From an uncultured Clostridia bacterium (GTDB taxonomy: Bacteria > Bacillota > Clostridia > Christensenellales > Borkfalkiaceae), in assembly GCA_947630605.1 (NCBI GenBank), contig CANRIO010000001.1:1-64000 (forward strand): 64,000 nucleotides of DNA, given 5' to 3'. This document shows, piece after piece, positions 17,300-26,746 of this stretch. The translations under genes were made by a program, and so were the position numbers. A model generated the notes under the pieces. That model did not search any database. It worked only from the letters and a program-made list of their open reading frames with translations, and was not told the DNA's origin. How positions within the stretch are numbered: position 1 is the first letter of the stretch; each line of letters starts with the position of its first letter.

Positions 17300-19759
17300 T
17301 TATCCGATTTCTCTTACGACGATGCACTCGTAGCCGTATTGGGTCTTGCCCATCGAGATCTGATATTTCTTGCCGTCCTCCGTCTCGACGGTCACGGAGT
17401 TGTCCTCATTCAAAGTCTGCGACCTGATTTGGAGCTCATGATTTGTGCCTTGGTAGAAGTGGGCGATGCCGATCATGACTTTCTCTTCGCCCACGGCTTT
17501 GAACCGCACATCCGCGTTGTACTCATAGTGCTCATCCGAGATGGTATTCTGCGTAAACTCTTGGACGGAGAAGGAGAGCGAGGCCTTTCCGCCCTCCTCG
17601 GAGAGGGTCACGCTGTACTTTCCGAGCGGCGTTTGGATGCTCATGGAGAGGCCGTCCTCCGCGATCTCGGCCGTGATATCCTCTTCGGGAACGGTAATAT
17701 AGTGTTCGCGGAACGCCACGAGCCCCGCGATCTTCCCCGCCTCCACCTTCACGGTGGCGACATAGGAGATGGAAAAGGCGTAGACGCTCACCACATTGCC
17801 GAGGATCTCCCCCTTGAGGGAGGGGACGCCGTCCCCGTCGAGGGTGAAGGCAAACTGCAGAAGATACCCGCTCTCCTCGTACGTCCAGGTGTTTTCGCCC
17901 TCCACCTTGGTCCCGAAGATGGTGGACTTATAGCTTCCGCCCGCGGCGGGGGCAACGTTATATTCCGTCTTCAGCACGCTGAAGTTGCCCTCGGCATCCA
18001 CACGCACGGTCGCACGGTAATACATATCGGGGTCGGAGGTGTCCTCGATGGCATATTCCATGCCCAAATATTCTATCTCAAAGACGCCCTCCACGATGCT
18101 TCCGCGGTAGGCCCTGTTCGCCGCCGTGAAGGTGAGCTCGCCGCTGTAGCTGAAGTTGACGTTTGTCCCCTCGACGCCGTCATACTTCACGCCCGTGACA
18201 TATTTGTTCAAGTTGATGCCCCAAGTCCTGCTGAGCGTGACATAGTAGGACAGCTCGAGCGTTTTTCCCGCGCTGTCCTCGGTCAGAAGGAGGGCGGGCC
18301 GCTCCTCGGAGCCGAGCGCAAGAGCCTCCCTTTCGCCCAAAACAAGGCGGGGGCTGTCCTTTGTATACGCCCCGAAGGAGAGGTATTTTCCCTCCCCGCC
18401 GAGCGCATAGACGGTCGCAACGCCCTCTGCAAGATAGTAGGAGGCGACCGTCTCTTTTTCCCAGCCGTAATTGATGTAGACGTTTTTCGTCACCTCGAAA
18501 TTTTCGAAGAGATAGAGCGCGCCCTCGAGGAAATCGTAGAAGGCGACCTCGGACATGGTATCCTCCTTTTCCGTCTGAATGGCGATCGGCATGGGGAGAT
18601 AGGCGTCGCCGAAGGCCTGAATGGCGGCGTTGAGGGCGTCGACGTCCTTCACGAGAATTTCGCTCCCTTCGACGAAGACGCTCACATTTTCCTCCCCGAT
18701 CGCGGCAAAGGCATCCTCCGCAACGGACAAATGGAGAGAGGGAGCCTGCGTGAGATCGAGGGTGAGGGGCTGTCCTTCGGCAAAGCGGGAGAAGGCCGCG
18801 CTTTCGATGCGTTCGACGGCGGCAAGTTTGACCGACGCCAAAGCGTCACAGCCGAAGAAGGCGCGTTCGCTGATAAGTTTCAAATGGGGAAGGTCGACGC
18901 GCTCGAGCGTCTTGAGCCCTTCGAACGCGCTCTTGCCGACATGTTCGAGGTTGCCCTCCACGGCTTGGAGCTTGGTGACGCCGCAAAACGCCCTCGGCTC
19001 GACGCGGACGGCTTCGTTGAAATCGACGGAAGTGAGATTTTTCGCCCCGTCAAAGAGGAAGGCGTTCCCCCCGATGACTTGCACGCCGTCGGGCACGCGG
19101 AAGCTCTCGCCCGTGCCGAGGTAGTATAGTAGCGTCTCGCCTGCGAGGATGTATTCCCCGCCGTATGTGTAGCTGCCGTCGCCGAGGAGGAAGCAGAGCG
19201 CGTCCTCCTTCAGGGTGAGCGCAAAGGGGAGCGTGAGGCCCTCGTCCACCGTCAGAAGGAAGTTGCCCTCCTCGTCCGAAGGCGTATACCTGCCCGCAAG
19301 AATTTCTCCCCTTTCGGGGGTATAGACGGCCCGCCCGTCCTCTTGGAGCGCAAGCGTCGCCCCGCTCCCGAGGATGTCGGGGAAGGCCTTGCCCGCAATG
19401 TCGCTGAAATCGGGCCGCGCGGGAGGCGGGGGAAGCGTGTCCCACTTGGCATAGTACGTCCTGTCCTCCTTGGGCATGACGTTGGGGAGAAGTTGCCGCT
19501 CGCCCTCTCCCTTTTCGTCGAGATACCACCCGCCGAAGGAAAAGCCCTCCCGCTCGGGGTCGGAAGGGGGCGTGATGTCCTCGCCCGCCTCCGCGACGAT
19601 GTCGGGGATGGTCAGCCCTTCCCCCGCAACAAATTTGAGCGTGTGGGGGGTAGGGTGCGAAACGAAGGCACATGCGGCAAGAACGCAGACAAGAAGCAGC
19701 AGAGAAAGTGTTGCCGCAAGCAGAATATAGCCCTTAAAACGATGCCGATGTTGTCCCAC
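17300..19759 (-). CDS. Secreted lipoprotein with InlB B-repeat-like and LRR (BspA-like) modules
   Basis: Signal peptide with lipobox LAAC; GFSFGGWYLDEKG..YAKW; LRR_5-like VQVIGGNAFLFDGAKNLTSVDF. Confidence 0.8.
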   Translation of the reverse strand: MGQHRHRFKGYILLAATLSLLLLVCVLAACAFVSHPTPHTLKFVAGEGLTIPDIVAEAGEDITPPSDPEREGFSFGGWYLDEKGEGERQLLPNVMPKEDRTYYAKWDTLPPPPARPDFSDIAGKAFPDILGSGATLALQEDGRAVYTPERGEILAGRYTPSDEEGNFLLTVDEGLTLPFALTLKEDALCFLLGDGSYTYGGEYILAGETLLYYLGTGESFRVPDGVQVIGGNAFLFDGAKNLTSVDFNEAVRVEPRAFCGVTKLQAVEGNLEHVGKSAFEGLKTLERVDLPHLKLISERAFFGCDALASVKLAAVERIESAAFSRFAEGQPLTLDLTQAPSLHLSVAEDAFAAIGEENVSVFVEGSEILVKDVDALNAAIQAFGDAYLPMPIAIQTEKEDTMSEVAFYDFLEGALYLFENFEVTKNVYINYGWEKETVASYYLAEGVATVYALGGEGKYLSFGAYTKDSPRLVLGEREALALGSEERPALLLTEDSAGKTLELSYYVTLSRTWGINLNKYVTGVKYDGVEGTNVNFSYSGELTFTAANRAYRGSIVEGVFEIEYLGMEYAIEDTSDPDMYYRATVRVDAEGNFSVLKTEYNVAPAAGGSYKSTIFGTKVEGENTWTYEESGYLLQFAFTLDGDGVPSLKGEILGNVVSVYAFSISYVATVKVEAGKIAGLVAFREHYITVPEEDITAEIAEDGLSMSIQTPLGKYSVTLSEEGGKASLSFSVQEFTQNTISDEHYEYNADVRFKAVGEEKVMIGIAHFYQGTNHELQIRSQTLNEDNSVTVETEDGKKYQISMGKTQYGYECIVVREIG

Positions 19760-20015
19760 AGATGACCCTCCTTACTTTCCCGCCCGCAGAGAGCGGGAAA
19801 GCATATATACATTTCTGTATCCACTATACCATAAAAAACGAAGGGCGGCAACCCTTTTCCCATGGAAACTTTTTTCTTGCCATGTGCGGCAGAAAAATGT
19901 TTGAAAAGGCCAAAACGCGGTATAATAAATATGAACAAAGGAAGCGGCAGGCAACCGGCGGCCGCACTGATGTGGCACCCCCCGCAGCCTCCCGAAATTT
20001 AAGGAGGATAGTATT

Positions 20016-20426
20016 ATGAAACACGAACTTACAACCAGAAACAACTACGATCTCTTCGACGTCTTCGACGACTTCTTCAAGCCCATGTTCTTTGAAGAGA
20101 GCAGGGATCTTCGCACCGACATCAAGGAGACGGACAAATCCTACGAGCTCGACCTTGAGCTTCCCGGCTATCAGAAGGAGGACATCAAGGTCACTTTAGA
20201 CAAGGGCTACCTCACCGTGAGCGCTGAAAAGCACCAAAAGGAGGAGGACGGGAAGAAGTATCTCCGCAGAGAGATCCGCGAGAGCACCTCGAGGAGCTAC
20301 TATGTGGGGCAGGACATCACAAAGGAGCAGATCAAGGCAAAGTATGCAAACGGCATTTTGCGCCTCACCGTCCCCAAGGCCGCCCCGAAGAAGCTCGAGG
20401 AAAACAAATTCATCGCCATCGAATGA
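20016..20426 (+). CDS. Hsp20/alpha-crystallin family small heat shock protein
   Basis: TDIKETDKSYELDLELPGYQKEDIKVTLDKGYLTVSAEK...YANGILRLTVPK. Confidence 0.95.
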   Translation: MKHELTTRNNYDLFDVFDDFFKPMFFEESRDLRTDIKETDKSYELDLELPGYQKEDIKVTLDKGYLTVSAEKHQKEEDGKKYLRREIRESTSRSYYVGQDITKEQIKAKYANGILRLTVPKAAPKKLEENKFIAIE

Positions 20427-20448
20427 CGAAGAATGACGAAAGCCCACA

Positions 20449-20475
20449 AAAAAACCGCCCTCGGGCGGTTTTTTC
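20449..20475 (+). terminator. Intrinsic terminator after hsp20
   Basis: AACCGCCC-tc-GGGCGGTT TTTT. Confidence 0.85.
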
Positions 20476-20481
20476 ATGCTG

Positions 20482-20785
20482 TTTTCTCCTCATCTCGACG
20501 ACACGATAGTGGCGCACGAGCCGCAGGCGAAGTAACGCGGGGTACTACCCGCGTGAGACAGCTGTCACGCTCCGCGTGACTGATGAGGGTTCTTGCTGAG
20601 AGGGGATTCCTCACTTCGTTCGGAATGAGGACGGGGGTTACCGCGTCATCCTACGTCCTCATCTCGACGCGCCGAAGGCGCGGAGGGACCCGACGTAGTG
20701 CATCGAGAGGGGTTCCCTCGCCGCCTTTGGCGGCTCGGAATGAGGACAGAACAAGCCTCGGAATGAGGACATGCCCCTCCGTGTC
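20482..20785. repeat. Dispersed intergenic hairpin repeats (locus R3)
   Basis: cgaGCCgcaGGCgaagtaacg, GTCACGC-tcc-GCGTGAC, ATTCC-tc-AC-ttc-GT-tc-GGAAT (20606-20626), TTCC-ctc-GCCGCC-ttt-GGCGGC-tc-GGAA (20713-20740). Confidence 0.85.
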
Positions 20786-20795
20786 CTTACCCGTC

Positions 20796-22964
20796 TTATT
20801 CGCTCCACACCACAGGCAGGCCGTTCTCGTCGAGGTGCCAGTGGCTGCCGTCGTAGTTGGGCTCTTCGCTATAATAATAGACAGTCGCCACTTCGTAGAG
20901 AGGTTTGTTGCCGAAGCTGTTTACGGGATTTGCGAGCGAATCCTGATTGATGCGGTCCCTCAGGAAGTCATCCCAACTCATTTCTGGGCCACTTCCCGCG
21001 AACCCGTTGAAATACACCGTTTCGAGCTTTGTGCACCCGGCGAATACGGCGTCGCTGATCATTCCGTCCGGATTCATGATAGTCACCGTTTTCAGCTCGG
21101 GACACATCCTAAATGCGGCGTACCCGCAACTTGCCAATATTTTGGAGCCGAGCACGACATTTTCCAGCTCATCGATGAAGGCAAAGGCCTGCAGGCCGAT
21201 CTGATAGACGCCTTCGGGAATGATGACCTCGCGAAGCGCGGTCCCCTGGAAGGCATACGCTTCGATATAGCGCAATCCCTCATGGAAGGTGGCCTTTGTA
21301 AGATCTGCACAGTTGGCGAATGCCACCACTCCGATCGTCTCTACGCCTTTGGGGATGTCGATCTCCTTGAGGCCGCTTTCACAAAAGGCAAAGGGGCCGA
21401 TCTCCGTCAGGCTCTCGGGAAGTTCCACATGGGTAAGAGAAGTGCACTCTGCGAAGGCGTAGGCGGAGAGCCCGTCGAAGCCCTCTTCGAACGTCACTTC
21501 GGAAAGGGCCGTACAGCCGCGGAATACGTAATGATCGAAGACGGCATGCTTGGGGAGGAACACGCTCTCAAGCCCCGTGCAATATTCGAACGCCCCAAAG
21601 CCCACTTCGCGGAGCGCGATGGGGAGCTCTGCAGTTTCGAGTGCAGTGCATCCGAAGAAGGTAAAGTCGCCGATGGTCTTGAGCCGCTTGGGAAGGTTGA
21701 TCGTTTTGAGCCCTTCGCAGTAGCAGAATGCCCCGTATTCAAGCTCCGCGATCTCGGAAGGCAGTACGACCTCTTCGATCTCGCTCTTTCCCCAGAAGGC
21801 TGCCTGCCCGATGGTTGTGACGGGAAGGCCTTTATATGTGGCGGGAATGACGATCCTCTTGTGCGCGCATTCCTCCTCCAGCCCCGTCACGGTGTAGGCG
21901 GTGCCCGCCTCGTTCAATTCGAAGAGAAGATGGGGATCCGCCGCTTCCTGTTGCCGCCAAATTGTCCTCTGTCCGTCGACATACCCCCAGTGTTCGCCGT
22001 CGAAGTTGGGTTCTTCGCTGTAAAAATAGAGGTCTGCCTCGTGGAAGGTGGTGTTGCCGTAGCCGTTTTCGGGATTGTCGTCCGACTCCGTCCCGACGGT
22101 GCAGGACTTCTCCCACGTGTCCTTGTCCGCGATGAAGAAGACGGTGCGCAGCCCCTCGCAGTTCCCGAAGGCGGAATCGCACACCAGACACACGTTGTTG
22201 ATGGCCACCGTCTCGAGGGAGGTGCAGTTATAGAAGATGCCGTAGGGGATCCCCGTACAGCCCCAGCCGAGCGTTGCGGATCTGAGGGATCCGTTATAGC
22301 CGAAGCACACGATCCCGAGGTCGGTCACAAGGTTGGGCACGACGACCTCCTCGATGGAGGTAAACGCAAAGGCGAAGGCGCCGATGCTCTTCAAGCCCTC
22401 TCCGAGCGTGGCCTTCGCAAGCGACGTGCAGGAATAGAACGCCGACGCACCGATGCGGATGACGCTGTCGGGGATGACGACCTCCTTGAGAGAGGTGCAG
22501 TACTCGAAGGCAAACGCGTCGATCTCGCGGAGCCCCTCGGGGAAAACGAGGTCTTTGAGGAGGGCGCAGGAGTCGAAGGACTGGACGCCGATGCTCTCAA
22601 GCCCGCATCCGAAGTCCACATGGTGCAGGGCGGGACAGCCCGCAAAGGCAAAATTGCCGATCTTTTCGATCGAATCGGGCAGGTCGACCGTCTCGATCGT
22701 TTCATTTTTTTCAAACGCCTCCTGTCCGATCGCCGTCACGGGAAGGCCCTCATGGGTAGCGGGGATGACGATGTCCGTATCCGTGCACCCTTCTTCGAGC
22801 CCCGTCACGATGTAGCCGTCGCCCGCCTCGTTCTTCTCATAGAGAAGGTGCTCATCGCCAAGGCGTGAACTATCCGTGCGTATGATACTGCACGCGGCGA
22901 CCCCGAGACAGAGCCCGAGCGCGGCGAGTGCCGACAGCACCAAGATCAAAATTTTACGCTTCAT
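20796..22964 (-). CDS. BspA-like leucine-rich repeat (LRR_5) surface lipoprotein
   Basis: Lipobox VAAC; many I/V-xxxAFxxCxxLxxVxLPxx repeats. Confidence 0.88.
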   Translation of the reverse strand: MKRKILILVLSALAALGLCLGVAACSIIRTDSSRLGDEHLLYEKNEAGDGYIVTGLEEGCTDTDIVIPATHEGLPVTAIGQEAFEKNETIETVDLPDSIEKIGNFAFAGCPALHHVDFGCGLESIGVQSFDSCALLKDLVFPEGLREIDAFAFEYCTSLKEVVIPDSVIRIGASAFYSCTSLAKATLGEGLKSIGAFAFAFTSIEEVVVPNLVTDLGIVCFGYNGSLRSATLGWGCTGIPYGIFYNCTSLETVAINNVCLVCDSAFGNCEGLRTVFFIADKDTWEKSCTVGTESDDNPENGYGNTTFHEADLYFYSEEPNFDGEHWGYVDGQRTIWRQQEAADPHLLFELNEAGTAYTVTGLEEECAHKRIVIPATYKGLPVTTIGQAAFWGKSEIEEVVLPSEIAELEYGAFCYCEGLKTINLPKRLKTIGDFTFFGCTALETAELPIALREVGFGAFEYCTGLESVFLPKHAVFDHYVFRGCTALSEVTFEEGFDGLSAYAFAECTSLTHVELPESLTEIGPFAFCESGLKEIDIPKGVETIGVVAFANCADLTKATFHEGLRYIEAYAFQGTALREVIIPEGVYQIGLQAFAFIDELENVVLGSKILASCGYAAFRMCPELKTVTIMNPDGMISDAVFAGCTKLETVYFNGFAGSGPEMSWDDFLRDRINQDSLANPVNSFGNKPLYEVATVYYYSEEPNYDGSHWHLDENGLPVVWSE

Positions 22965-23061
22965 AAATATCTCCCTATTTCAAGATATATGAGTTTATTT
23001 TAACTTTTTTCAGGGAAGATAGCAAGGGCCTTTTTCAAATTTATTGTGAAAATTCCACGGC

Positions 23062-23098
23062 GCATAAAAATAAAGTCCCCTCCGCAGAGAGGACTTTC
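23062..23098 (-). terminator. Intrinsic terminator of NCS2 permease
   Basis: AAAGTCC..GGACTTT stem, T-rich on minus strand. Confidence 0.65.
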
Positions 23099-23112
23099 GA
23101 TGGGATCGCCTT

Positions 23113-24631
23113 CTAATTGGTCAAAATGAACATGGCGAGGAACAGGATCGCGATGACCCAGGTGACGATGGAGACCTCCTTCACCTTGCCCGTGAACAGC
23201 TTGACGAGGGCGCAGGAGATGATCCCGATGCCGATGCCGTACGAGATGGAGTAGCCGAACGCCATCACGGCGATGGTGAGGAAGGCGGGGAGGGCGGCGG
23301 CGGGGTCGGACCAGTCCACATCCTTCACGGAGGACATCATGAGCACGCCCACCCAGATGAGCGCGGCAGAGGTCGCGGCCGTAGGGACGAGCTTTGCGAT
23401 GGGGGAGAGGAACATTGCAACGGTGAAGCACAGGGCGGTCACAAGGGCGGTGAAGCCCGTCCTACCGCCTGCGGCAACGCCCGAGGAGGATTCGACGTAG
23501 GTGGTGACGGTCGTCGCGCCGAACACCGCACCCGCGCAGGTGCCGAGCGCGTCGGCGAGCATGCACTGGTTGGCACGGAGGGGATTGCCTTCCTTATCGA
23601 GAAGGCCGCCCTTCGAGCAAGCTCCGTAGAGGGTGCCGAGGGTGTCGAACATGTTGAGCATACAGAGGGATAGCGACGTCGTGATGATGACGACGACGAG
23701 CTGCCCCGCGCCGATGCCGCCGAAGTCGAACCCTTTCACGAACAGCTGCCCGACGGATTCCCTTCCCCATGCGCCGAACGCCTTGAAGGGATCCTCGAAC
23801 CCGCTTGCAATGCCCGTGAAAACTTCCCTGCAACCCGCAGAATTCCACGCACAGCCCAGCGCGATGAGGATGTAGTAGAGGGCGGCGGAGCCGAGCATGC
23901 CCCAAAGAATGCAGCCCTTCACCCCCCGCTTTGCAAGCACGGCGATCGCAATGGCGCCGAGGAGGGCGACGAGCGCACCCATGGCCCCCAAATATGTGAC
24001 ATTTTTATTTAAGATGTTGAAGGAGGCAAAGCCGATGCTCCCCTCGTGAAGGGTGACGACGCCCGCATTGTTGAAGCCGATGAAGGCGATGAACATGCCG
24101 ATGCCGACGGGAACGGTCACTTTGACCTCTCTCGGAATGCCCTCGAGGATCTTCTTTCTCAGTCCCGTCGCCGTGAGCAGAACGAAGATCACGCCGCCGA
24201 GGAGGACGAAGAGCATGGAATTCGCATAGGAAAGCCCCATCGAACCGCAGAGTCCCCGTCACATAGGCGGTCGCCCCGAGGCCGGAGGCCTGCGCGAGGG
24301 GCATCTTCGCAACGAAGGCCATGAGCATGGTGCCCGCGATCGCGCCGAGGGCGGTCGCAATGTAGACGGCCCCGAAGGAGACGGTCTCGGGATACATCCC
24401 GGGCACGACCAAAAGGACATAGACCATCGCCATGAAGGTGGTCAGCCCCGCGATGACCTCGGAGCGATACGATGAGCCCTTTTTCGTGATGCCGAAGTAG
24501 CCGTCCAACTTCCCCCAGAAGCCCTTATACCGCTTGGGCGGCGGATCGGAAGGCTGCGTCCCGGACATGGGTGGCATTTCGGGCGTTACCTCGCCCTCTT
24601 GCGGCACATCCTGCCGCAAATTTTCATCCAT
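23113..24631 (-). pseudogene. NCS2 (AzgA/PbuG-like) purine permease, frameshifted
   Basis: ORF 24631-24005 carries the N-terminal half (..GLGATAYVTGTL) and ORF 24240-23113 the rest (MGLSYANSMLFVLLGGVIF...) in another frame. Confidence 0.8.
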
Positions 24632-24697
24632 AATTTTCTCCTTTGCTCAAAAACCCCGCCGCGAAAAAGCAGCGGGGGAGTTTTGAAAAATTGTTTT

Positions 24698-25144
24698 TCA
24701 GTTCGCGTTCTTGGGATCGAAGTTCAAAGTGTACTGTTCCTTGCGGTCGTCGGGGAAGAGCGTCGCGCCCGAGACGACGGGAAGGACGAGGGGATTGATG
24801 AGCGCGGTCGTCGTCAGGCTCGTGACGGCGGCGCGAAGGTAGGGGAACATCGTCTCCGTCGCGTTGATCGCAAAATCTCTGCGATCGTCCGCCGTATTCA
24901 TGTTGTTGACCTCGAAGATGCCGACGAGGCGCACGGTGAGATTGAAGGGCTTGGGATCGTCCTCTTTGGACTCGATCTTGCACTCCAAGATGACGACGTT
25001 GATCTTCGGGTTTTCCTTCGCCGTCTGAATGCGGCGGGAGAAGAAGGGCTTGATCTCGAATTTTTTATCGGGAGGAGCGGGCACGGGATTGACTTTGAAG
25101 AACAGTTCGTCTGCAGTGATGCCTCTCATGGTGTAATCGATCAT
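24698..25144 (-). CDS. SecB-like protein-export chaperone
   Basis: NVVILECKIES..FNLTVRLVGIFEV....NATETMFPYLRAAVTSLTTTALINPLVLPVV resembles SecB. Confidence 0.75.
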   Translation of the reverse strand: MIDYTMRGITADELFFKVNPVPAPPDKKFEIKPFFSRRIQTAKENPKINVVILECKIESKEDDPKPFNLTVRLVGIFEVNNMNTADDRRDFAINATETMFPYLRAAVTSLTTTALINPLVLPVVSGATLFPDDRKEQYTLNFDPKNAN

Positions 25145-25261
25145 AATACATATACCTCTTTTTAAGAACTTGTCCCCATTTTACCACAGGAAACGGAGAA
25201 AGTCAATACGAAGAACAAAAAATGAAAAATTAAGAATGAAGAAGGAAGAATGCCTCTTCTC

Positions 25262-25495
25262 CACCGTTCCAAATTCGTCATGCTGAGCTTGTCGAAGCAT
25301 CACCTTATAATCGGACTTCGTATCGGGGGATTCTTCGGCTTTGCCTCAGAATGACGCGGTTCACCCATCGGCTACTTCGCGCCAAGGCGCTCGTGCCGCG
25401 CTTAGTCTACAAATAGAAGCTTCGCGCGGGGCAGAATGACGCGAACCCCTAACCACTGTAATGCCCCCTCCGTGGGAGGGGGGTAGGGCGGATTT
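25262..25495. repeat. Dispersed intergenic hairpin repeats (locus R4)
   Basis: ATGCTgagcttgtcgaAGCAT; ATTCT-tc-GGC-ttt-GCC-tc-AGAAT (25330-25352); CGGCtAC-ttc-GCGCC-aa-GGCGC-tc-GTGCCG (25369-25398). Confidence 0.85.
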
Positions 25496-25582
25496 CCGAA
25501 AAATTTCCCCCAAACAGTGAGTAAACGGCTGGGGAAGTTCGTCTTTTCTATGAAAACATTAAATTTCCGGAGGGGAACTTTC

Positions 25583-26587
25583 ATGAAAAGACATCTTATA
25601 GTTGCGGCGGTCGGGCTTGCCGCGGCCATCACCCTTTCCTGCGGGCTTGCGGCCTGCAAGGCGGGACAGATCGCAGACAGGGACTGGACGGTCCAGAAGG
25701 TCTACTGCCGTGCCGCTGAAAACGGTTATGAGGGCTCGGAGCAGGAATTCCGCTCCCTGCTTGCGGCAAGTAAGATCGAAGACCTCGGAACATCGATGGG
25801 CGAAGCGGACCACGAACACATCTTTCCCGAATGGACGGCCATCCTCACCGCGGCCTGCAACTCCATCGGACTTTTCTTCCGCCAATGCACCCTCTGCCGC
25901 GAGGCGGAGTGGAAATTCGAGGAAGCGCTTCCCCACAGCTTCGGGGAAGGGAAGATCGTCAAGGAGCCCACATGCGAGGAGAAGGGCGTTGCGCTCTACA
26001 CCTGTTCGGTGTGCGGCACCGTGAAGGCGGAAGACCTCGCCAAGGGGGACCATGTCTTTGATACGGCGTGGTCATACGACCTCGACGGCCACTTCCACGC
26101 GGCGACCTGCGGCCATGCGGCGGAGAGCGGAAGGGAGGCGCACACCTTCGAAGGCGGCGTCTGCACGGTGTGCGGCATGCCCTCGGGCACCTATCTCGTT
26201 CCCGTCGCATACACTTCCATCTCCATGTATTTCGGCGAAAACATCACCCCGTGGGAATATCTCCACAACGGCGTGGATTTCGTCGCCGAAGCGGGGACGC
26301 CCGTCTTTGCGACGGCGGCGGGGGTCATCACCAACCTCGGCGGCGACATGATCATCATCGCCCATGCAAACGGCGTGGAATCGTGGTACCGCTGTATCGA
26401 CATCGACCCCGCCCTCAAGGTGGGGGACACGGTGAAACAGGGTCAAAAGATCGGCACCGTCGCCAAGGCGCCCAACTACGAGGGGAGCGAGGCGCACCTC
26501 TGCTTCGAGCTCACCTTCGACAAGATGCCCAAGGACCCCCTGCCCTATCTCGGCATCGACCCCGGCATCCAATTCCCCGCTGATTGA
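25583..26587 (+). CDS. Lipoprotein with CxxCG repeats and M23-type peptidase domain
   Basis: Lipobox LAAC; YTCSVCG, CTVCG; LHNGVDFVAEAGTPVFATAAGVI...HANGVESWYRCID...AHLCFEL. Confidence 0.82.
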   Translation: MKRHLIVAAVGLAAAITLSCGLAACKAGQIADRDWTVQKVYCRAAENGYEGSEQEFRSLLAASKIEDLGTSMGEADHEHIFPEWTAILTAACNSIGLFFRQCTLCREAEWKFEEALPHSFGEGKIVKEPTCEEKGVALYTCSVCGTVKAEDLAKGDHVFDTAWSYDLDGHFHAATCGHAAESGREAHTFEGGVCTVCGMPSGTYLVPVAYTSISMYFGENITPWEYLHNGVDFVAEAGTPVFATAAGVITNLGGDMIIIAHANGVESWYRCIDIDPALKVGDTVKQGQKIGTVAKAPNYEGSEAHLCFELTFDKMPKDPLPYLGIDPGIQFPAD

Positions 26588-26653
26588 AATCTCAGATAAA
26601 AGCAAATGTGCCGTCCGCCTCACGGGCGGCCTTTTGTATTTGCGGGGTTGTCT

Positions 26654-26723
26654 TTTTTTGTGGGTTATGTTATAATGTACCTGTCAAATTTTTTGTGGGT
26701 TATGTTATAATGTACCTGTCAAA
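26654..26723 (+). repeat. Perfect 35-bp tandem duplication carrying an extended -10 promoter
   Basis: TTTTTTGTGGGTTATGTTATAATGTACCTGTCAAA x2. Confidence 0.95.
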
Positions 26724-26746
26724 AAGTAATTTTCAGGGGGATCATC

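Noticed and set aside
17156-19129. 657-aa plus-strand ORF
   Set aside because: Antisense of the LRR lipoprotein; His/Asp/Arg-rich composition typical of the opposite strand of a GC-rich gene
20583-22868. 761-aa plus-strand ORF
   Set aside because: Antisense of the BspA-like gene, begins inside intergenic repeats, no SD or domain
23113-24631. Permease frameshift considered as programmed ribosomal frameshifting
   Set aside because: No slippery heptamer or stimulatory structure recognised; a 2-nt deletion explains it
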